Notes under the pieces: generated by a model
What the model was told of the DNA's origin: nothing
Database searches by the model: none
What the model saw: the letters and a program-made list of their open reading frames with translations, nothing else
Translations under genes and position numbers: made by a program
Assembly: GCA_903913645.1 (NCBI GenBank)
Contig: CAIWMA010000313.1
Location: 1-57,959, forward strand
Reading direction: 5' to 3'
DNA length: 57,959 nucleotides
DNA from: an uncultured Bacteroidales bacterium
Lineage (GTDB): Bacteria > Bacteroidota > Bacteroidia > Bacteroidales > UBA4417
In this document: positions 1 to 9,441 of the stretch, piece after piece
How the letters are laid out: each line of letters begins with the position of its first letter
Numbering within the stretch: the first letter of the stretch is position 1

Positions 1-81
1 ATTAAACTGATAACGAATCAGAACAATATCTGACAAAATAAGCTTTGGCAGGCATTGCATTTTTGAATACACCCTTTCGGT

Positions 82-1104
82 TTATTCTGCTATTGATATC
101 CTTGCCTGAATTTTTTGCAGGTGCATTTCTAGGTCTTTTCTTTTCTCCATGTCTTCCGGCTTCGACAACAAGCGGGCTTCCTTTTTAAGCTTCTCATTTA
201 ATTCTGAGAATAACTGAATTTCTTTGGCAGAAAATACGTGTTCAGCTAATTTGGGAAAGGAAAGCGGGTAGCCTAATTTTTCGAGTGTATCCCCGGCAAT
301 CTGCTCAAACAAAATGATTTCAGCAGGGGTTAGTTCTTTTTTAAACTTATTGAAGTTATCTGAAATAACAGGTTTTTCAACATTTTCCCACATTACACCC
401 GAATGTGCCGTTTTATGCGACTCTTCCGAATGATAATAATCCATAGCTATTGAATTGTATTCAGTACCTATAAATCTGCATATTTTTTGAAGTTCAATTT
501 CAGGATTATGAAGTAAGTCCTCATACCGGACTTTAAGAACACGATTTTCACCAATTTTTTCAGCTAACTGCAGCGATGCTTCCTGCTCTGCTTTCCACTG
601 ATTAGCTATATGATATATGTGTTTCTCGCCGACAATTGCTTTTTTAAACGATAATGCAACATCCCTTCCATCCCTGTATAAATGAATATAGAGTGGGGTA
701 ACTCCATTATTTTCAAGCTGATCGGCAAACCGGATGTTTACAAGGCTTTTGCATATCCAGATACTGGCGTTTTCGCTTTCAGCTCTCATCTCATAAATAA
801 CCCGAAAAATTTCGGTAAGCAACGGCTTCTTGCAACGGGCAATTATAGCAAAAGGCTCAAGATTTACACCCGACCATGGAACAGGGTTAAATTCAATAAG
901 TTTGCAGATATCGCGGACCAATTGTGAAAAATTTTCCGGATTTGACAAGTCATTGTATGCAGGAAGCAAAGGGAAAAACCTTTCCAGTATATGTGGAGGA
1001 TGTGGCGCTGAAACCCCATCGAGCTGGTTTAGCATCAGCCGAAGGAGATTTGAGCCTGAACGCTGGGTTCCGATCATCTGAACCGGAGTAAAATGCATAT
1101 TCAT
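82..1104 (-). CDS. PAPS-dependent sulfotransferase family protein
   Basis: A 340-residue soluble protein of the sulfotransferase fold, expected to move a sulfuryl group from PAPS to an acceptor. The N-terminal GTQRSGSNLLRLML (about residues 12-25) is the 5'-phosphosulfate binding loop. YRDGRDVALSF near residue 143 is the 3'-phosphate binding motif. No signal peptide is seen, so it is probably cytoplasmic. The ATG lies 4 bp after the ChrA stop codon, which implies co-transcription with chrA. The acceptor cannot be read from sequence. A charged tail (KKEARLLSKPEDMEKRKDLE) follows the catalytic fold. The family call is firm and the substrate unknown. Confidence 0.85.
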   Translation of the reverse strand: MNMHFTPVQMIGTQRSGSNLLRLMLNQLDGVSAPHPPHILERFFPLLPAYNDLSNPENFSQLVRDICKLIEFNPVPWSGVNLEPFAIIARCKKPLLTEIFRVIYEMRAESENASIWICKSLVNIRFADQLENNGVTPLYIHLYRDGRDVALSFKKAIVGEKHIYHIANQWKAEQEASLQLAEKIGENRVLKVRYEDLLHNPEIELQKICRFIGTEYNSIAMDYYHSEESHKTAHSGVMWENVEKPVISDNFNKFKKELTPAEIILFEQIAGDTLEKLGYPLSFPKLAEHVFSAKEIQLFSELNEKLKKEARLLSKPEDMEKRKDLEMHLQKIQARISIAE

Positions 1105-1108
1105 TAAT

Positions 1109-2323
1109 TTAGAAAATGAGTAACCCGATTATTCCGGCTCCGGGAATCAGAAAAACCGGGTCAGTTTTATACTTTATCGACAGGAGCAGGAACACACACA
1201 CTAACAATCCCGATTTTATCGAAAGCTCATTGCTTAATATGATTGTAACAGCAGCCGCTGCGATCATTCCTATGATAGCTGGACGTAATCCTTTGAACAC
1301 TGCTGAAACTACAGATGAATTCCTGATCTGGTTGAAAAACCTGGCGCAAGCAATCATCAGGAGTCCGGGTGGCAAAAAGATTGAAATTGTGGCATTCAGT
1401 GCGCCCCAAAAACCGGCGACTTTATATCCGATAAAAGTGGCGCTTATAAAAATTGGCCCGGGCGTAACCTGTCCCATCGCAATGGCATCGGCAAATTCCT
1501 TGTTTGTGAGCCATTTCATCGAATTAACAACTACTTGCTGCATAGCCGGAATCACAACATATCCGCCGCCAAAAAGGCTGAGACTCATTCCTGAAAAAGC
1601 AAGCATAAGCTTTTGATGCATGAGTGCAATTGAACTTGAATCTTCAGGCAAAACTGAAGGTAAAACCAATACAAGCGGAACAAGAACAACCAACAATGAT
1701 GCAATTATGAACCCTGATTCCCTACTTGGCAGGTTGAAACTTTTGTTCGTGATTTCATTCGGAATACTGGCAGAAGGCTTATAATAAATCAGATAACCTA
1801 GTGCTGCACTTATCAACATAACTGATAAAGTTGCAATATATGCTTTTGAAAATGCTATTATAATTGCTGCTGCAATTGCGATCATGATCTGAGGTGTATC
1901 TGATATGTTTTTTTTAGCCATACCTTTAGCTACACTTATTATTATAGCAGCGACTGCTGGCAAAACACCTGCAAAGAAATGAGTAAATGAAGGTACATCC
2001 CCATATTTAGTATACAAAAATGAAAGTATCAGCATCATTAAAAAAGAAGGTAGCACTATACCTGCCATACTGACTAATGCTCCTCGAACGCCTTTGAGCT
2101 TATAGCCAACAAAAGTAACAACATTAAATGCTATGGGGCCAGGTAAAACAGAGGCCAGCGATATTCCTTCAAGGAGTGTCTCGTTTTCAATTCTTTTATC
2201 TTTCTCCACTAGCTGTTTTTGCACTACCGAAATCAACGCCATAAAACCACCCCAGGAAGTTGATCCTATTTTCAAAAAAGTGAAAAACAAGTATTTAAGG
2301 GAAGATTTGCTGGTTATGGCCAC
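1109..2323 (-). CDS. chrA: ChrA-type chromate/anion transporter
   Basis: A 404-residue polytopic inner-membrane protein with two homologous CHR halves, the long-chain form of the chromate ion transporter family. Each half starts with the family signature: GGFMALISVVQKQLVEKD near residue 20 and FGGGYVVIPAMQQ near residue 252. Each also contains a PGP motif (SVLPGPIAFN and GQVTPGPIFIS). Family members export chromate and may carry sulfate-like anions. A sulfotransferase gene starts 4 bp downstream and an arylsulfate sulfotransferase lies upstream, so a sulfate-related role is possible here, though that is inference. Family assignment is strong; chromate as the true substrate is not shown. Confidence 0.88.
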   Translation of the reverse strand: MAITSKSSLKYLFFTFLKIGSTSWGGFMALISVVQKQLVEKDKRIENETLLEGISLASVLPGPIAFNVVTFVGYKLKGVRGALVSMAGIVLPSFLMMLILSFLYTKYGDVPSFTHFFAGVLPAVAAIIISVAKGMAKKNISDTPQIMIAIAAAIIIAFSKAYIATLSVMLISAALGYLIYYKPSASIPNEITNKSFNLPSRESGFIIASLLVVLVPLVLVLPSVLPEDSSSIALMHQKLMLAFSGMSLSLFGGGYVVIPAMQQVVVNSMKWLTNKEFADAIAMGQVTPGPIFISATFIGYKVAGFWGALNATISIFLPPGLLMIACARFFNQIRNSSVVSAVFKGLRPAIIGMIAAAAVTIILSNELSIKSGLLVCVFLLLSIKYKTDPVFLIPGAGIIGLLIF

Positions 2324-2391
2324 GTTATAGATATTGTGCTATTTATTATTACGAGCGGGTTACTTTAATTTGTGGATTAGGATAACACCAA

Positions 2392-2712
2392 TTAATTTCC
2401 CTCAAAATAGAGATCTAAAGTAGCTTTACCACCTTCCAACGAGGTGTTAAACGTAATCAGTTTATTAAGATTATAGAATCTCGTACCAACCTGAATAAAC
2501 TGACCATCAATGATAAATGTCTCCTGGTAAGAATCATTGTATCCGGTAGGCATAAAGTAAACAGAAGCCACTGAGATTAATTGTGACTGAACTACTTCTT
2601 TTAACCGTTCTCCTGTCAACTCGCCTTCAGTTTTATAATCTGACTCCTTCTTACAGCCCATTAATATAACAAGGAAGAGTATAAAAGTTAATTTTTGAAT
2701 GTTTGTTTTCAT
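2392..2712 (-). CDS. small lipoprotein of unknown function
   Basis: A 106-residue protein with a lipoprotein signal: a hydrophobic stretch and lipobox ending ILMGC, placing Cys20 as the lipidated residue, followed by KKESDYKTEGELTGER. The mature part is about 86 residues and predicted mostly beta. I do not recognise the family. It lies between the arylsulfotransferase and chrA on the same strand, 138 and 68 bp away, so it may share their transcript. Probably anchored to the periplasmic face of a membrane. Confidence 0.65.
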   Translation of the reverse strand: MKTNIQKLTFILFLVILMGCKKESDYKTEGELTGERLKEVVQSQLISVASVYFMPTGYNDSYQETFIIDGQFIQVGTRFYNLNKLITFNTSLEGGKATLDLYFEGN

Positions 2713-2850
2713 AAAATCAATTTCAGCAATGTTTAAAATAAAAAAAAGATAGTATGATTATTTTAATTTAGTAATTGAAAATTATTTAATGTTAAAACTG
2801 ATAAAGACCAATTATACTATGCAGCATTCATGCAGGCTGGTTTCAATCTG

Positions 2851-4350
2851 CTAATCTCTGGAAAAATAAGGATTCCAGAAAGAAGCAGGAACATATTCCG
2901 AACGGTAAGGCACAAAATAAGCATTGAGTTCCCACAGGATTTTCCCCGATTTATCCGTTACCATAACTGTCCCGGTTTTCGAGCTCGTCTGCAGCAGGTT
3001 TCCGTTTGGCAAAAGGTAGGCACTCCCCATTCGTGATGTGTATTTTGAGGGAGGCAAAGTGGCTTTTATTACTGTTTTGGCCGTCATATTCACAGTATCC
3101 AGTTTAAACGAAACAGCGCCGGAGACTTTCTTCCATAAGGAATTATCGAAAACCATCAGATCTCCGTCTGAATTAATGTTAACAGAATGTTGAAAGGAGA
3201 AATAGCTGGTTGTATCCATTTTAAAATCCCCGTCTTTTCCCAGTTTCCACATTATTTTCCCTGTTTTGGCATTGATCTTCCATACCTGATCTTCGATGGC
3301 TACCGAAACCAGGTAATTGCCGTCCTTATCGAAATTAAGCGAATTTACATGGAACCTGTCGTAAGCAAATCGTTTGATATACGGATCTTTTGCAATATCC
3401 CACACATCCCATACCGACCATGTCCAAAGTTCCTTACCAGTTGTATCCATTACCAGGATGCCATCTCCGCCAAGAGTATCAATTCCTGCACCACCATAAG
3501 GCGTCATGTCTAGAATTTTCGAATTCCTGATTAAAGTAACGATATGTCCGTATTTATCCATTTTCACGTCGTGGTGAATGATCTTGTGCCTGCCACCAGC
3601 TGCTTTACTCATATCAAGGCGCCAAAGCATTTTACCGGAAGCATCAATTTCGGCTATCCCCGTTCCTCCAGCAAAACCCATTTCGCCACGGCGTATAGGT
3701 TTTTCGATATCTCGAAGTATATCGGCCTGCGCTTTTGGCGTATCATCAATAACATCTTTCATGGGTGGCCTCAGCATAGCCAGGATGGTTCCTCTTGGTG
3801 TAAAGGTTGCAGCACGAACGCCAATATCGTCAACCTGCCAGTACCAGCGGATCGTTCCTTTGCCATCAACCATGGCCATGTAGCCTGGAAGGCGTGCATT
3901 GCAGATTAATACCAGTCCGCCGTCAAGCGAATTTATATCATGAGGTAATTCATTACTCACCCAGTTATGTTCGAGCCACGATGACTGCTTCCTGGTTTGA
4001 AAGCTCAATTCCTTTGAATATATATTCAATAACCTTTTTACTACGACCTGAAATTTATAAGTTGAATTTGTTTCGAGAAGTAAAAGATGAACTCTATGAC
4101 TAAGTCCTTTGGCAGTGGTTACGCTACGGAACTTTTCGGGAGATCCGTCCTTCCAGTATTTCACTTCGATGGATGCTTCTTTGTCCAGATCAACAATGAT
4201 ATCCTCCTGGAAGGCATAGTTGTAAGGCGATTCAAGCTTAATACTTTTAATAGTAATAGAATGTGTGTAGAACCAGTAAAATCCAAATCCCAAAAGAATT
4301 ATACCTACCGAAATACCGGATACCCGAAATAAAGCAACTTTTTTTGTCAT
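2851..4350 (-). CDS. arylsulfate sulfotransferase (ASST-like)
   Basis: A 499-residue protein with an N-terminal membrane anchor (residues 8-28), then a beta-propeller of the arylsulfotransferase family. These enzymes move sulfate from an aryl sulfate donor to a phenolic acceptor through a histidine intermediate, without PAPS. Repeated blade motifs such as DGKGTIRWYWQ, DASGKMLWRLDM and NAKTGKIMWKLG are visible. Candidate active-site histidines sit in IIHHDVKMD (259-260), RFHVNSLNF (334) and FQHSVNINSDG (388). No DsbA/DsbI partners are adjacent. It follows the susCD terminator by about 50 bp, so it may be a separate unit. Fold call is strong; donor and acceptor are unknown. Confidence 0.82.
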   Translation of the reverse strand: MTKKVALFRVSGISVGIILLGFGFYWFYTHSITIKSIKLESPYNYAFQEDIIVDLDKEASIEVKYWKDGSPEKFRSVTTAKGLSHRVHLLLLETNSTYKFQVVVKRLLNIYSKELSFQTRKQSSWLEHNWVSNELPHDINSLDGGLVLICNARLPGYMAMVDGKGTIRWYWQVDDIGVRAATFTPRGTILAMLRPPMKDVIDDTPKAQADILRDIEKPIRRGEMGFAGGTGIAEIDASGKMLWRLDMSKAAGGRHKIIHHDVKMDKYGHIVTLIRNSKILDMTPYGGAGIDTLGGDGILVMDTTGKELWTWSVWDVWDIAKDPYIKRFAYDRFHVNSLNFDKDGNYLVSVAIEDQVWKINAKTGKIMWKLGKDGDFKMDTTSYFSFQHSVNINSDGDLMVFDNSLWKKVSGAVSFKLDTVNMTAKTVIKATLPPSKYTSRMGSAYLLPNGNLLQTSSKTGTVMVTDKSGKILWELNAYFVPYRSEYVPASFWNPYFSRD

Positions 4351-4400
4351 TGATTTTACTTTTCAATTATAAATAAAGGTCAGCGCACTGCATTGTTAAA

Positions 4401-4440
4401 TTTAAAAACTGCCGGTAAAAATAAACTTTCTACCGGCAGT
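4401..4440 (-). terminator. rho-independent terminator after susD
   Basis: Perfect 10-bp inverted repeat ACTGCCGGTA / TACCGGCAGT at 4408-4417 and 4431-4440 with a 13-nt loop. Read on the minus strand, the stem is followed directly by TTTTTAAATTT. It lies 55 nt past the susD stop, so it probably ends the susCD transcript and separates it from the arylsulfotransferase gene. Confidence 0.75.
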
Positions 4441-4494
4441 AATGTAAAAACAAGTCCTGTTTAATTTTAGTTTTTTTGAGTTTACCGAAATATA

Positions 4495-6003
4495 TTATGG
4501 AAGCCTGGTTAAATTTTCAGTTGCCATATAAGTGTTTTGCTGAGCATCAACCAAAGGATAAGGTAACAATTCCATAGAAGCCTTAACAGATGGCGCAAGT
4601 CCGCGCGAAACCAGGTAATCATTACATGTGCTTTCGTATTTGCCAAAACGAATAAGGTCGGGACGGCGTTTGTATTCGAATACCAATTCATACCCACGCT
4701 CATCAAGGATTTTCTGTGCCATAGCTTCTTTTGTAGCAGGGACAGGGAATCCAGGATCACCATAAACAGGGGCTCCGGCACGGCCACGAATTTCATTCAG
4801 GTATGGTAAAGCTGCTGAAGGCCCTGAAAGTTCATTTTCGATTTCAGCCTTACATAAGATAATATCCTCCAGGCGTAATACCGGAATGGTACGACCATCG
4901 TAGTATGAGTTGTCAGTCATTTCATACGAATACTTCTTGGTAGATACATTTCTGAGCAACAGATCATTTGGATTATTAGGGGTAGTTTGACCTGGTGCAG
5001 GCATTTCATAAATTCTGCCATCAACACTCTGACTGGCATAATCGTAATAGAAAAACTGCTTTCTTGGGTCCTGGTCACTGTATTTTCTCCAGAACTCTAA
5101 TGATACTGCGTAGTATCCCCATCTGTCTGGTACTTCGGCACAGTCAGCCGGGCCAAAATGGTTTGTAATTTCACCACCGTTAAATCCGGGTTCATGCATA
5201 ATACAGAATATCATCCCTTTATCAAACTTATTACTTTCGGACCATACATTTTTAAAATCTGCATTTAGCTGGTACACCCCTGCGGTTCTTTGAGCTAAAA
5301 CCATATCAATATAGGTTTTGGCATTGGCATAATCATGTGACCTAAGGTATACCTGTCCTAATAAAGCTGTTGCAGCTCCTTTGGTAGCACGTGACAAACC
5401 GTCGGCAGCGCTCCAGGTTTCAGGCAAATTGGCAATTCCATATTTCAGGTCTTCGATAATCACCTTATCAACTTCAGTTACAGGCGATAGGATCATATCC
5501 TTTGTTTCGACCGGAGCAATTACTGTAGTAATTAATGGAACAGGGCCCCAGGCGTCGGTAAGATCGCGGTATGCTAATGCCCTTAAAAAACGGGCCTGGC
5601 CAATGATCTGAGTTTTCTTCTTAGCTTCCATTTCAACAGCATCAATCTTCGAAAGCAGCATATTGGCATTGCTGATTACCTCATACATGTATTGCCAGTT
5701 GTACCTGATATACCGGCTGTTGGCATCGTATGTAAAATTGCTGTGTTTCGTTGGGTCGCCTGCTGCAGTTGAAAATCCCATGTCAGTTGTATAATCAGTG
5801 GTCATCACAAGATAACCGTTGTAATACATCCAGCCATCGCCGGCGTATGGTGCAATATCAGCATATATCCCTGTAAGTGCAGCACTGATGTCGCTCTCAG
5901 TTGAATATGCGTTTGCTGTTGTCAGGTCGCTGTACAATTTGGGTTCTAATTTAGTACACCCAACTGCTAAGGCCAGAACTATGATTAATGATATATATCT
6001 CAT
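4495..6003 (-). CDS. SusD/RagB-family outer-membrane glycan-binding lipoprotein
   Basis: SusD-like surface lipoprotein that captures glycan and caps the partner SusC channel. The frame is open to 6027, but the ATG at 6003 gives a better lipoprotein signal (MRYISLIIVLALAVGC, then TKLEPKLYSDLT). A SusD N-terminal TPR-like region (ITTVIAPVETKDMILSPVTEV, RATKGAATALLGQVYLRS) and the C-terminal RagB region (LRLEDIILCKAEIENEL, ILDERGYELVFEYKRRPDLIRFG) are clear. Length is usual for the family. It starts 37 bp after susC and is followed by a strong hairpin terminator, so susCD form a unit. The ligand is inferred to be a mucin-type glycan from neighbouring GH101 and GH31 genes. Confidence 0.93.
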   Translation of the reverse strand: MRYISLIIVLALAVGCTKLEPKLYSDLTTANAYSTESDISAALTGIYADIAPYAGDGWMYYNGYLVMTTDYTTDMGFSTAAGDPTKHSNFTYDANSRYIRYNWQYMYEVISNANMLLSKIDAVEMEAKKKTQIIGQARFLRALAYRDLTDAWGPVPLITTVIAPVETKDMILSPVTEVDKVIIEDLKYGIANLPETWSAADGLSRATKGAATALLGQVYLRSHDYANAKTYIDMVLAQRTAGVYQLNADFKNVWSESNKFDKGMIFCIMHEPGFNGGEITNHFGPADCAEVPDRWGYYAVSLEFWRKYSDQDPRKQFFYYDYASQSVDGRIYEMPAPGQTTPNNPNDLLLRNVSTKKYSYEMTDNSYYDGRTIPVLRLEDIILCKAEIENELSGPSAALPYLNEIRGRAGAPVYGDPGFPVPATKEAMAQKILDERGYELVFEYKRRPDLIRFGKYESTCNDYLVSRGLAPSVKASMELLPYPLVDAQQNTYMATENLTRLP

Positions 6004-6040
6004 GTTTTGATTTTTTTTATTTAACACAATTAGTTTCTGC

Positions 6041-9000
6041 TTAGAAATTGAGGTTTAGTCCAAAAGTAAATGATTTCATACTCGGATATGAATTGAAATC
6101 AAGGCCTGCACCTGCATTTGCTGCTGTTCCCGTACCACCTGATTCATAGGCTTTGGTATCCACTTCGGGATCCCAGCCGGAGTACTTAGTAATAACAATC
6201 AGGTTTTCAGCCATGAAGTAAACCCTGAGTGACTGCATGTATTTGGATTTTGTAGGCAGTGTATAACCCAAAGTCAGGGACTTCATACGTAAAAATGATG
6301 CCTTCTCGATAAAATGCGAGTTGGTATAGCCACCATATTTTGAGTAATAGAAACCGTTACGCGGAATATCGGTACTGGTATTGCTTGAAGTCCAGCGGTC
6401 GAGTGCTTCGGCAGTACGGTTCCATTCCAGGTTCATACGGTTCATGTTTAACATATCCTGTCCCAAAGCGGCATACCAGAAATTGGTGAGATCGAAATTT
6501 TTATACGAGAAAGTATTCGTAATGCCAAGAACTGCTTTAGGATAAGCATGACCGATAATAGTACGGTCAGCAGAAGTGATTTTTCCATCAGGAACACCTT
6601 CAGGACCTGAAATATCAGCAAACTTTGGATCGCCCGGCTTTGAATTGGGTTGTGGTGCGTAGGTTTCACCTGTCTGCAGAACGCCTATATATTGATATCC
6701 GAAAAGTGATCCTAAAGATTCGCCCTGGCGGATTACTGCAAATGATTCTTCTGACACATTACCCATTGGCTTTGAAGTACCAAGGTAAATGTCCTTAGCA
6801 TCTGGTAAAGTAAGAATCTTATTTTTATTCATTGAATAACTCACCTTGGTATCCCATTTAAATGCCCCGATAAAGTTCCTGGAGGTGAGTTCAATCTCAA
6901 ACCCTTTATTTTCAAGATCTCCCACATTACTTATCCCGGAAGTAAATCCAGAATATGATGGAAGAGAACTGCTGAGCAACAAGTCGGTGGTTTTCTTGTA
7001 ATACAGGTCCATGGTTGCCATTAAGCGTGAATTAAAGAATCCCATATCAAAGCCCATATTAAATTGAGAGGTCGATTCCCATTTCAGTAAAGGATTTTCT
7101 GGTGTTCCCTGGTTTAAATGGGTTCCGCCGCTATTGACTGATCCATCATAGGTTAAATGCGTAGCCGACACCAGAGCTAAAGATGCATAAGGTGAAACCT
7201 GGTCGTTTCCAAGTGCACCATAGCCTACCCTGAATTTAAGATTTGAGAACACATTCAGGTTCCTGATAAAATCTTCCTGGTCTAAACGCCATGCTATAGA
7301 GCCCGACGGGAACAAACCTACCTGTTTATCAGCACCAAAACGTGATGAAGCATCAGAACGTAAAGTGAAAGTTGCAAGGTACTTGTCGTTGTAAGAGTAG
7401 TTCAACCTGCCGAAATAGGATCTGAGCATGGTCTCTGATTTGTACGAAGCACGGTTGGTAATTGTAGAAGCAGCTCCAATGTTATTGTAGAGGTATGCAT
7501 CTGTCGAAAATCCTTTTACCCCGATATTAGTATAGGATCCAAATGATTTCTCATAAGCAAGTCCACCCATAATACTAAAGGAATGTACTTCCTGAAGTAC
7601 TTTTGAATAAGTTACAGTAGCATCAAAAAGCTGCCGTGTGGATTTGGAATCTGACGTACTGGCAACTCCATTATCGATCCCGCCCTGGTAAGTAGATTTG
7701 GGCAAGTATGTACCGACAAAGCCATTCCTCATTTCAGCACCTCCGTTAAACCTTGCGGTAAGACCTTTAATCGGCTCTATTTCCAAATAAACATTACCGT
7801 TATACTTATCACTTATCTGATCATTTGTGCGGGAAACTAAATTCGCCAGCGGGTTATCGCCTCTTCCTCCGGGAGGACGCCCGAATGTGCCATCCGCATT
7901 GTACACCGGAACTGTAGGATCGTAAGTTAAAATACCCAAAAGAACATTCGATTGCAGGATATTTCCATCATAAACCTGGTAATTCGAATTTCCTCTTTGT
8001 CCAAACATAGTGACACCGGCTTTAACATAATCGTTAATTTTCTGGTCCACATTTACGCGGGCTGAAACACGGGTATAACTTGTATTTTTTAAGGTTCCAT
8101 CCTGGTTAAAATAACCAACACTTGCCAGCATCCTGGTTTTATCGTTTCCACCCTGGAACTGAAGATTATAATCCTGAATTTTACCTGTTCTTGTGGTTTC
8201 GGCTATCCAGTCGGTATTGACTGCTGATTGCAATTGCGTTTGGCTGTATACACCATATTGCTGATCCTGCTGTCCGTCAATTTCGCGGTACAAACTGTTT
8301 GCCAGGGTCATATAGTCAGTGCCATTCAACATACTGAACGGATTCTTTATTGTTTGCATGGTAGTGGTACCACTGAATGAAATATGGCTGTCACCCTGTT
8401 TTCCACGTTTCGTAGTAATGAGAATAACCCCATTTGCACCACGGGCACCATAAATAGCCGAAGCAGAAGCATCCTTCAGAATCTGCATGGATTCAATATC
8501 ATTTGGATTAATATCTGATCCTGAAGTTGTTGGAAAACCATCAACCACATATAAAGGCTCATTGGAACTGCTGATTGAATTCAAACCGCGGATCCTGACG
8601 GTTGCGCCCTGACCTGGTGCATTGGAACTCTGTGTTACTACAACCCCGGCGGTCTTGCCTTGCAGAGCCTGCGCGGCATTGGTTACCGTTCCACCTAAAT
8701 TGAGCTGTTTACTATTAACTGATGCAATAGCTCCTGTTAAATCTTTCTTTTTTGTAGTGCCATACCCGACAACAATTACCTCATCAAGGAGTTCGGCTGC
8801 CTGTACTAAAGCTACATTAATTACAGACTGACTGCCAACAGCAATTTCCTGTGTATTGTAGCCGACAAAAGAGAATAACAAAACCTGATTGTCAGAAACT
8901 TTCACTGAAAATTTTCCGGATATATCAGATAATGTACCTACAGTGGTGCCTTTAACCACTATACTAACACCAGGCAGTGTTGAGCCATCTTTGGCGTCAG

Positions 9001-9088
9001 TAACCGTCCCGGTGATGGTTTTCTGGGCAAATACAAACTGCCAGGAGCAGAAAAGTATTAACGCCATAAAAAGTGTAATTTTTTTCAT
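6041..9088 (-). CDS. SusC/RagA-family TonB-dependent outer-membrane transporter
   Basis: TonB-dependent importer of about 1015 residues for oligosaccharides or glycopeptides. The frame is open from 9130, but the ATG at 9088 starts a typical signal peptide (MKKITLFMALILFCSWQFVFA). It contains a carboxypeptidase-regulatory-like domain (KTITGTVTDAKDGSTLPGVS), a TonB-box-like stretch (LDEVIVVGYGTTKKKDLTGA), a plug domain (VRIRGLNSISSSNEPLYVVD; DASASAIYGARGANGVI) and a 22-strand-type barrel ending FGLNLNF. It pairs with the adjacent SusD. No SusR, hybrid two-component or ECF/anti-sigma regulator lies beside it, so its control is unclear. Confidence 0.95.
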   Translation of the reverse strand: MKKITLFMALILFCSWQFVFAQKTITGTVTDAKDGSTLPGVSIVVKGTTVGTLSDISGKFSVKVSDNQVLLFSFVGYNTQEIAVGSQSVINVALVQAAELLDEVIVVGYGTTKKKDLTGAIASVNSKQLNLGGTVTNAAQALQGKTAGVVVTQSSNAPGQGATVRIRGLNSISSSNEPLYVVDGFPTTSGSDINPNDIESMQILKDASASAIYGARGANGVILITTKRGKQGDSHISFSGTTTMQTIKNPFSMLNGTDYMTLANSLYREIDGQQDQQYGVYSQTQLQSAVNTDWIAETTRTGKIQDYNLQFQGGNDKTRMLASVGYFNQDGTLKNTSYTRVSARVNVDQKINDYVKAGVTMFGQRGNSNYQVYDGNILQSNVLLGILTYDPTVPVYNADGTFGRPPGGRGDNPLANLVSRTNDQISDKYNGNVYLEIEPIKGLTARFNGGAEMRNGFVGTYLPKSTYQGGIDNGVASTSDSKSTRQLFDATVTYSKVLQEVHSFSIMGGLAYEKSFGSYTNIGVKGFSTDAYLYNNIGAASTITNRASYKSETMLRSYFGRLNYSYNDKYLATFTLRSDASSRFGADKQVGLFPSGSIAWRLDQEDFIRNLNVFSNLKFRVGYGALGNDQVSPYASLALVSATHLTYDGSVNSGGTHLNQGTPENPLLKWESTSQFNMGFDMGFFNSRLMATMDLYYKKTTDLLLSSSLPSYSGFTSGISNVGDLENKGFEIELTSRNFIGAFKWDTKVSYSMNKNKILTLPDAKDIYLGTSKPMGNVSEESFAVIRQGESLGSLFGYQYIGVLQTGETYAPQPNSKPGDPKFADISGPEGVPDGKITSADRTIIGHAYPKAVLGITNTFSYKNFDLTNFWYAALGQDMLNMNRMNLEWNRTAEALDRWTSSNTSTDIPRNGFYYSKYGGYTNSHFIEKASFLRMKSLTLGYTLPTKSKYMQSLRVYFMAENLIVITKYSGWDPEVDTKAYESGGTGTAANAGAGLDFNSYPSMKSFTFGLNLNF

Positions 9089-9130
9089 AAGCACTAGAGT
9101 TAAATTTTTGGTTGTTTGGGTTGTTTTCAA

Positions 9131-9441
9131 AGAGCATAAAGATATTATGCAATATTATGCTGTAAATATAAAATATATTTTAGAAAGTAGTACATCATTG
9201 TAATTTTTTTATATATCTAAGAAAAAAACATATCCAGGATATCTGAAGGCTAGGAATATCAACATAAGCGGACAAATTAACTGAGTTGGAAAAGAGTAAA
9301 ACTATCATTTATATGGTACTAAGTAGCCTCCTGGATTCAAAAAAAATGCAAAATGAAAGCAATCAAGCCCTCATTTTTACCAAATCAAAAATATTTTTCG
9401 CCAGGAATTAGCAAGCTGTTTTGTTGACTCTGTTTTTAAAA
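9131..9441. other. intergenic region between GH101 and susC
   Basis: About 310 bp of AT-rich DNA. Apart from the direct repeat at 9142-9160 I find no ORF, RNA gene or convincing terminator. It must hold the susC leader if susCD have their own promoter. I could not find a clean TAnnTTTG element on the minus strand. Confidence 0.5.
9142..9160. promoter_or_regulatory. direct repeat upstream of susC
   Basis: ATATTATGC occurs twice, at 9142-9150 and 9152-9160, giving a 10-bp (one helical turn) phase. It lies 54-73 bp upstream of the preferred susC start. This layout suits binding of a regulator, but no factor is known and the region is AT-rich, so chance is possible. Confidence 0.3.

Noticed and set aside
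1-81. Possible partial gene at the left edge
   Set aside because: Too short to judge and no recognisable coding pattern.
1116-1616. 166-codon plus-strand ORF
   Set aside because: Antisense shadow of chrA; no family features.
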